Shown here in pieces: positions 62,785 through 64,000 of a stretch of DNA of 64,000 nucleotides (its first letter is position 1; each line of letters begins with the position of its first letter). This stretch comes from Fomitopsis serialis (Eukaryota; Basidiomycota; Agaricomycetes; Polyporales; Fomitopsidaceae): the NCBI RefSeq assembly GCF_022376445.1, contig NW_025954977.1:1-64000 (forward strand), in the 5' to 3' direction. The translations under genes were made by a program, and so were the position numbers. The notes under the pieces were generated by a model. It searched no databases. It saw nothing but the letters and a program-made list of their open reading frames with translations, and was not told the DNA's origin.

Positions 62785-63269
62785 AACAGAAATGGTGAAA
62801 CCTGAGTTGAGGTTGGTGGTAACGAGACGAGTAGGGGGCAAGACGCAACCTGTAGTTTGGGCAAGATGGCGGGAGGAATGTGGCTGTGATCATGCGTAAG
62901 TGGGCGATCGAGATGGTGTGGGTCGGGTAGCACTCGGGTTGACGGAGCCAAAATGAGTCAGTCGGAAACGTCCGGAAGGTACTCGCGTCCTCCGGAGTCC
63001 GAGGAGCCCGCTGTGCGGCGGGCCGAGGCCGCCGCCGGCTGACAGGAAGAGGGTGGCGAGCGAAGCCTGGGCGATCAAGAAGCTAAAATGCGTAAATGAG
63101 TTCGATGCGATCGGGACTTGTTGCTGTTGGGGCGTGGTCTGGGTAAAGGTCTGGGGAGTTTGGCATGCGGGGTAACACAGGATGTGGAGAGGCGGGGGGA
63201 AAGTCATAATACACTTGGAAGGGTGGATTTCATTGCGCAAGGTCTGCACAAAGGGCTTGTGAGCGCGAA
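62785..63269. other. Intergenic between UBL-WLM gene and the right-edge gene
   Basis: A 129-codon minus frame here is low in order and has no motif. The DNA includes the UBL-WLM promoter and the 3' UTR of the right-edge gene. Confidence 0.45.
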
Positions 63270-64000
63270 TTAGAGACATGAGGACGGAGAGAGGGGCAGA
63301 CCGTCTAAGTTCGTGATAGGGTCATACTGAGGCGAACGGATGTAATCGAGCACGCGATCGCCAATGCGGTTCGGGATAGGTTGTGTGGTCCGCTCCATGG
63401 CCCTACCGACAGCTCTCCACCACCTGTGTTCCCCCAGTCTGTCCGCGTCGCCAAAGTGTGGGAGCGAAAGATATTGTACTGAGGGAATCGTGCGAACCAG
63501 CTTTTCGGGATCAATGGTTTGCGTACACTTCCAACTCGAACGGTCCAAGGATATTTTGAGACACACGACGCGGGAGAGCATTAGTCCTTCCTGCAATGCT
63601 GCGCCATCAGCATCTCCGTCGTCCAGCATGCTGACACCCTCACCAGCCACTGAAAATCACTCGCCCCTACGTTAGCTGAAATGACGAGCACAATCTCGAG
63701 ACTCCTCATGCGCGTCGCGGTCTGCACAAGATCGACGAAGAACGAGTACGAGGTCGTTCCGACGTCCTGGAAGCGGAAGCTCAGCGCAGCAGGCGGCAGG
63801 ACCTTCATCGCGCGCAACAGTGCCGGGCGATGCTGCGGCTTTTCCCAGCTGGCTGCTATCAAATTCAGCCATTGTACAGGGCAGCACACAGGCCAGTCGC
63901 CGGTCCCAAAATCGCCGAAGTAGTAAGGCAGTCCGTAGACGTAGTCCAGGTCAGGCCAGCACGTCATTTGGCCGTCCTTGTTTTCGAGCAGCTTCCAATG
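63270..64000 (-). CDS. F-box-like family protein, C-terminal part, cut by the window edge
   Basis: The minus strand encodes YGLPYYFGDFGTGDWPV, LNLIAASWEKPQHRPALLRA, VDLVQTATRMRSLEIVLVIS, VVCLKISLDRSSWKCTQTID and TIPSVQYLSLPHFGDADRL, ending NLDGLPLSPSSCL at 63270. Leucine-rich segments alternating with short loops match the C-terminal region of basidiomycete F-box-like proteins, but the F-box itself would lie beyond 64000. Near 63650 the reading must shift by one base, again as if a base were missing. Confidence in coding is good, in the family moderate. Confidence 0.6.

Overview
The window looks like nuclear DNA of a basidiomycete fungus, most likely a wood- or litter-inhabiting Agaricomycete. 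Genes are split by many short (about 45-70 nt) introns with GTRNGT donors, coding DNA is GC-rich, and the gene content is typical: a fungal DUF6534 membrane protein, a GMC oxidoreductase, a GH78 rhamnosidase, a cyanovirin-like protein, F-box-like proteins and a Ty1/copia element. I reconstructed the splicing by eye. For GH78, GMC and the cyanovirin gene the exon lengths sum to a whole number of codons.

Layout. 0.7-2.2 kb: a DUF6534 seven-helix gene with an in-frame stop. 2.7-21.6 kb: a housekeeping block holding the glycine-cleavage T-protein (-) and coronin (+) as a divergent pair, a secreted GH78 alpha-L-rhamnosidase (+), a large ankyrin/RCC1/BTB protein resembling IBTK (+), mitochondrial Hsp78 (-) divergent from a J-domain protein (+), and cytidine deaminase (-). 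21.8-24.5 kb: an uncertain Cys-rich gene and a cyanovirin-N homolog. 26.1-31.0 kb: a complete copia-type LTR retrotransposon with apparently identical 256-bp LTRs and a 5-bp target duplication, inserted in a small tandem repeat. 32.5-35.1 kb: a GMC oxidoreductase with a GPI-like tail. 36.4-39.8 kb: a Met/Pro/Gln-rich regulator-like gene, a decayed copy of its 3' end and an unidentified spliced gene. 39.8-54.9 kb: mostly gene-poor, interrupted only by an F-box-like gene and a peroxisomal acyl-CoA oxidase. 54.9-64 kb: VPS10, RNA polymerase II subunit RPB7, an intron-bearing tRNA-Ile(AAT), a ubiquitin-like/WLM metalloprotease, and an F-box-like gene running off the right edge.

The strongest cross-gene observation is that conserved genes at 2.7-21.6 kb, plus RPB7 and both F-box-like genes, carry many single-base lesions, nearly all apparent deletions and often of a C or G. 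GH78, GMC, cyanovirin, acyl-CoA oxidase, VPS10 and the retrotransposon read cleanly. This looks more like consensus-sequence error than gene death, and automatic gene models here would be wrong. The best functional pairing is Hsp78 with the J-protein: a shared 310-bp promoter holds three TTC units exactly 10 bp apart, a step-type heat-shock element. I found no convincing new defence or metabolic system.
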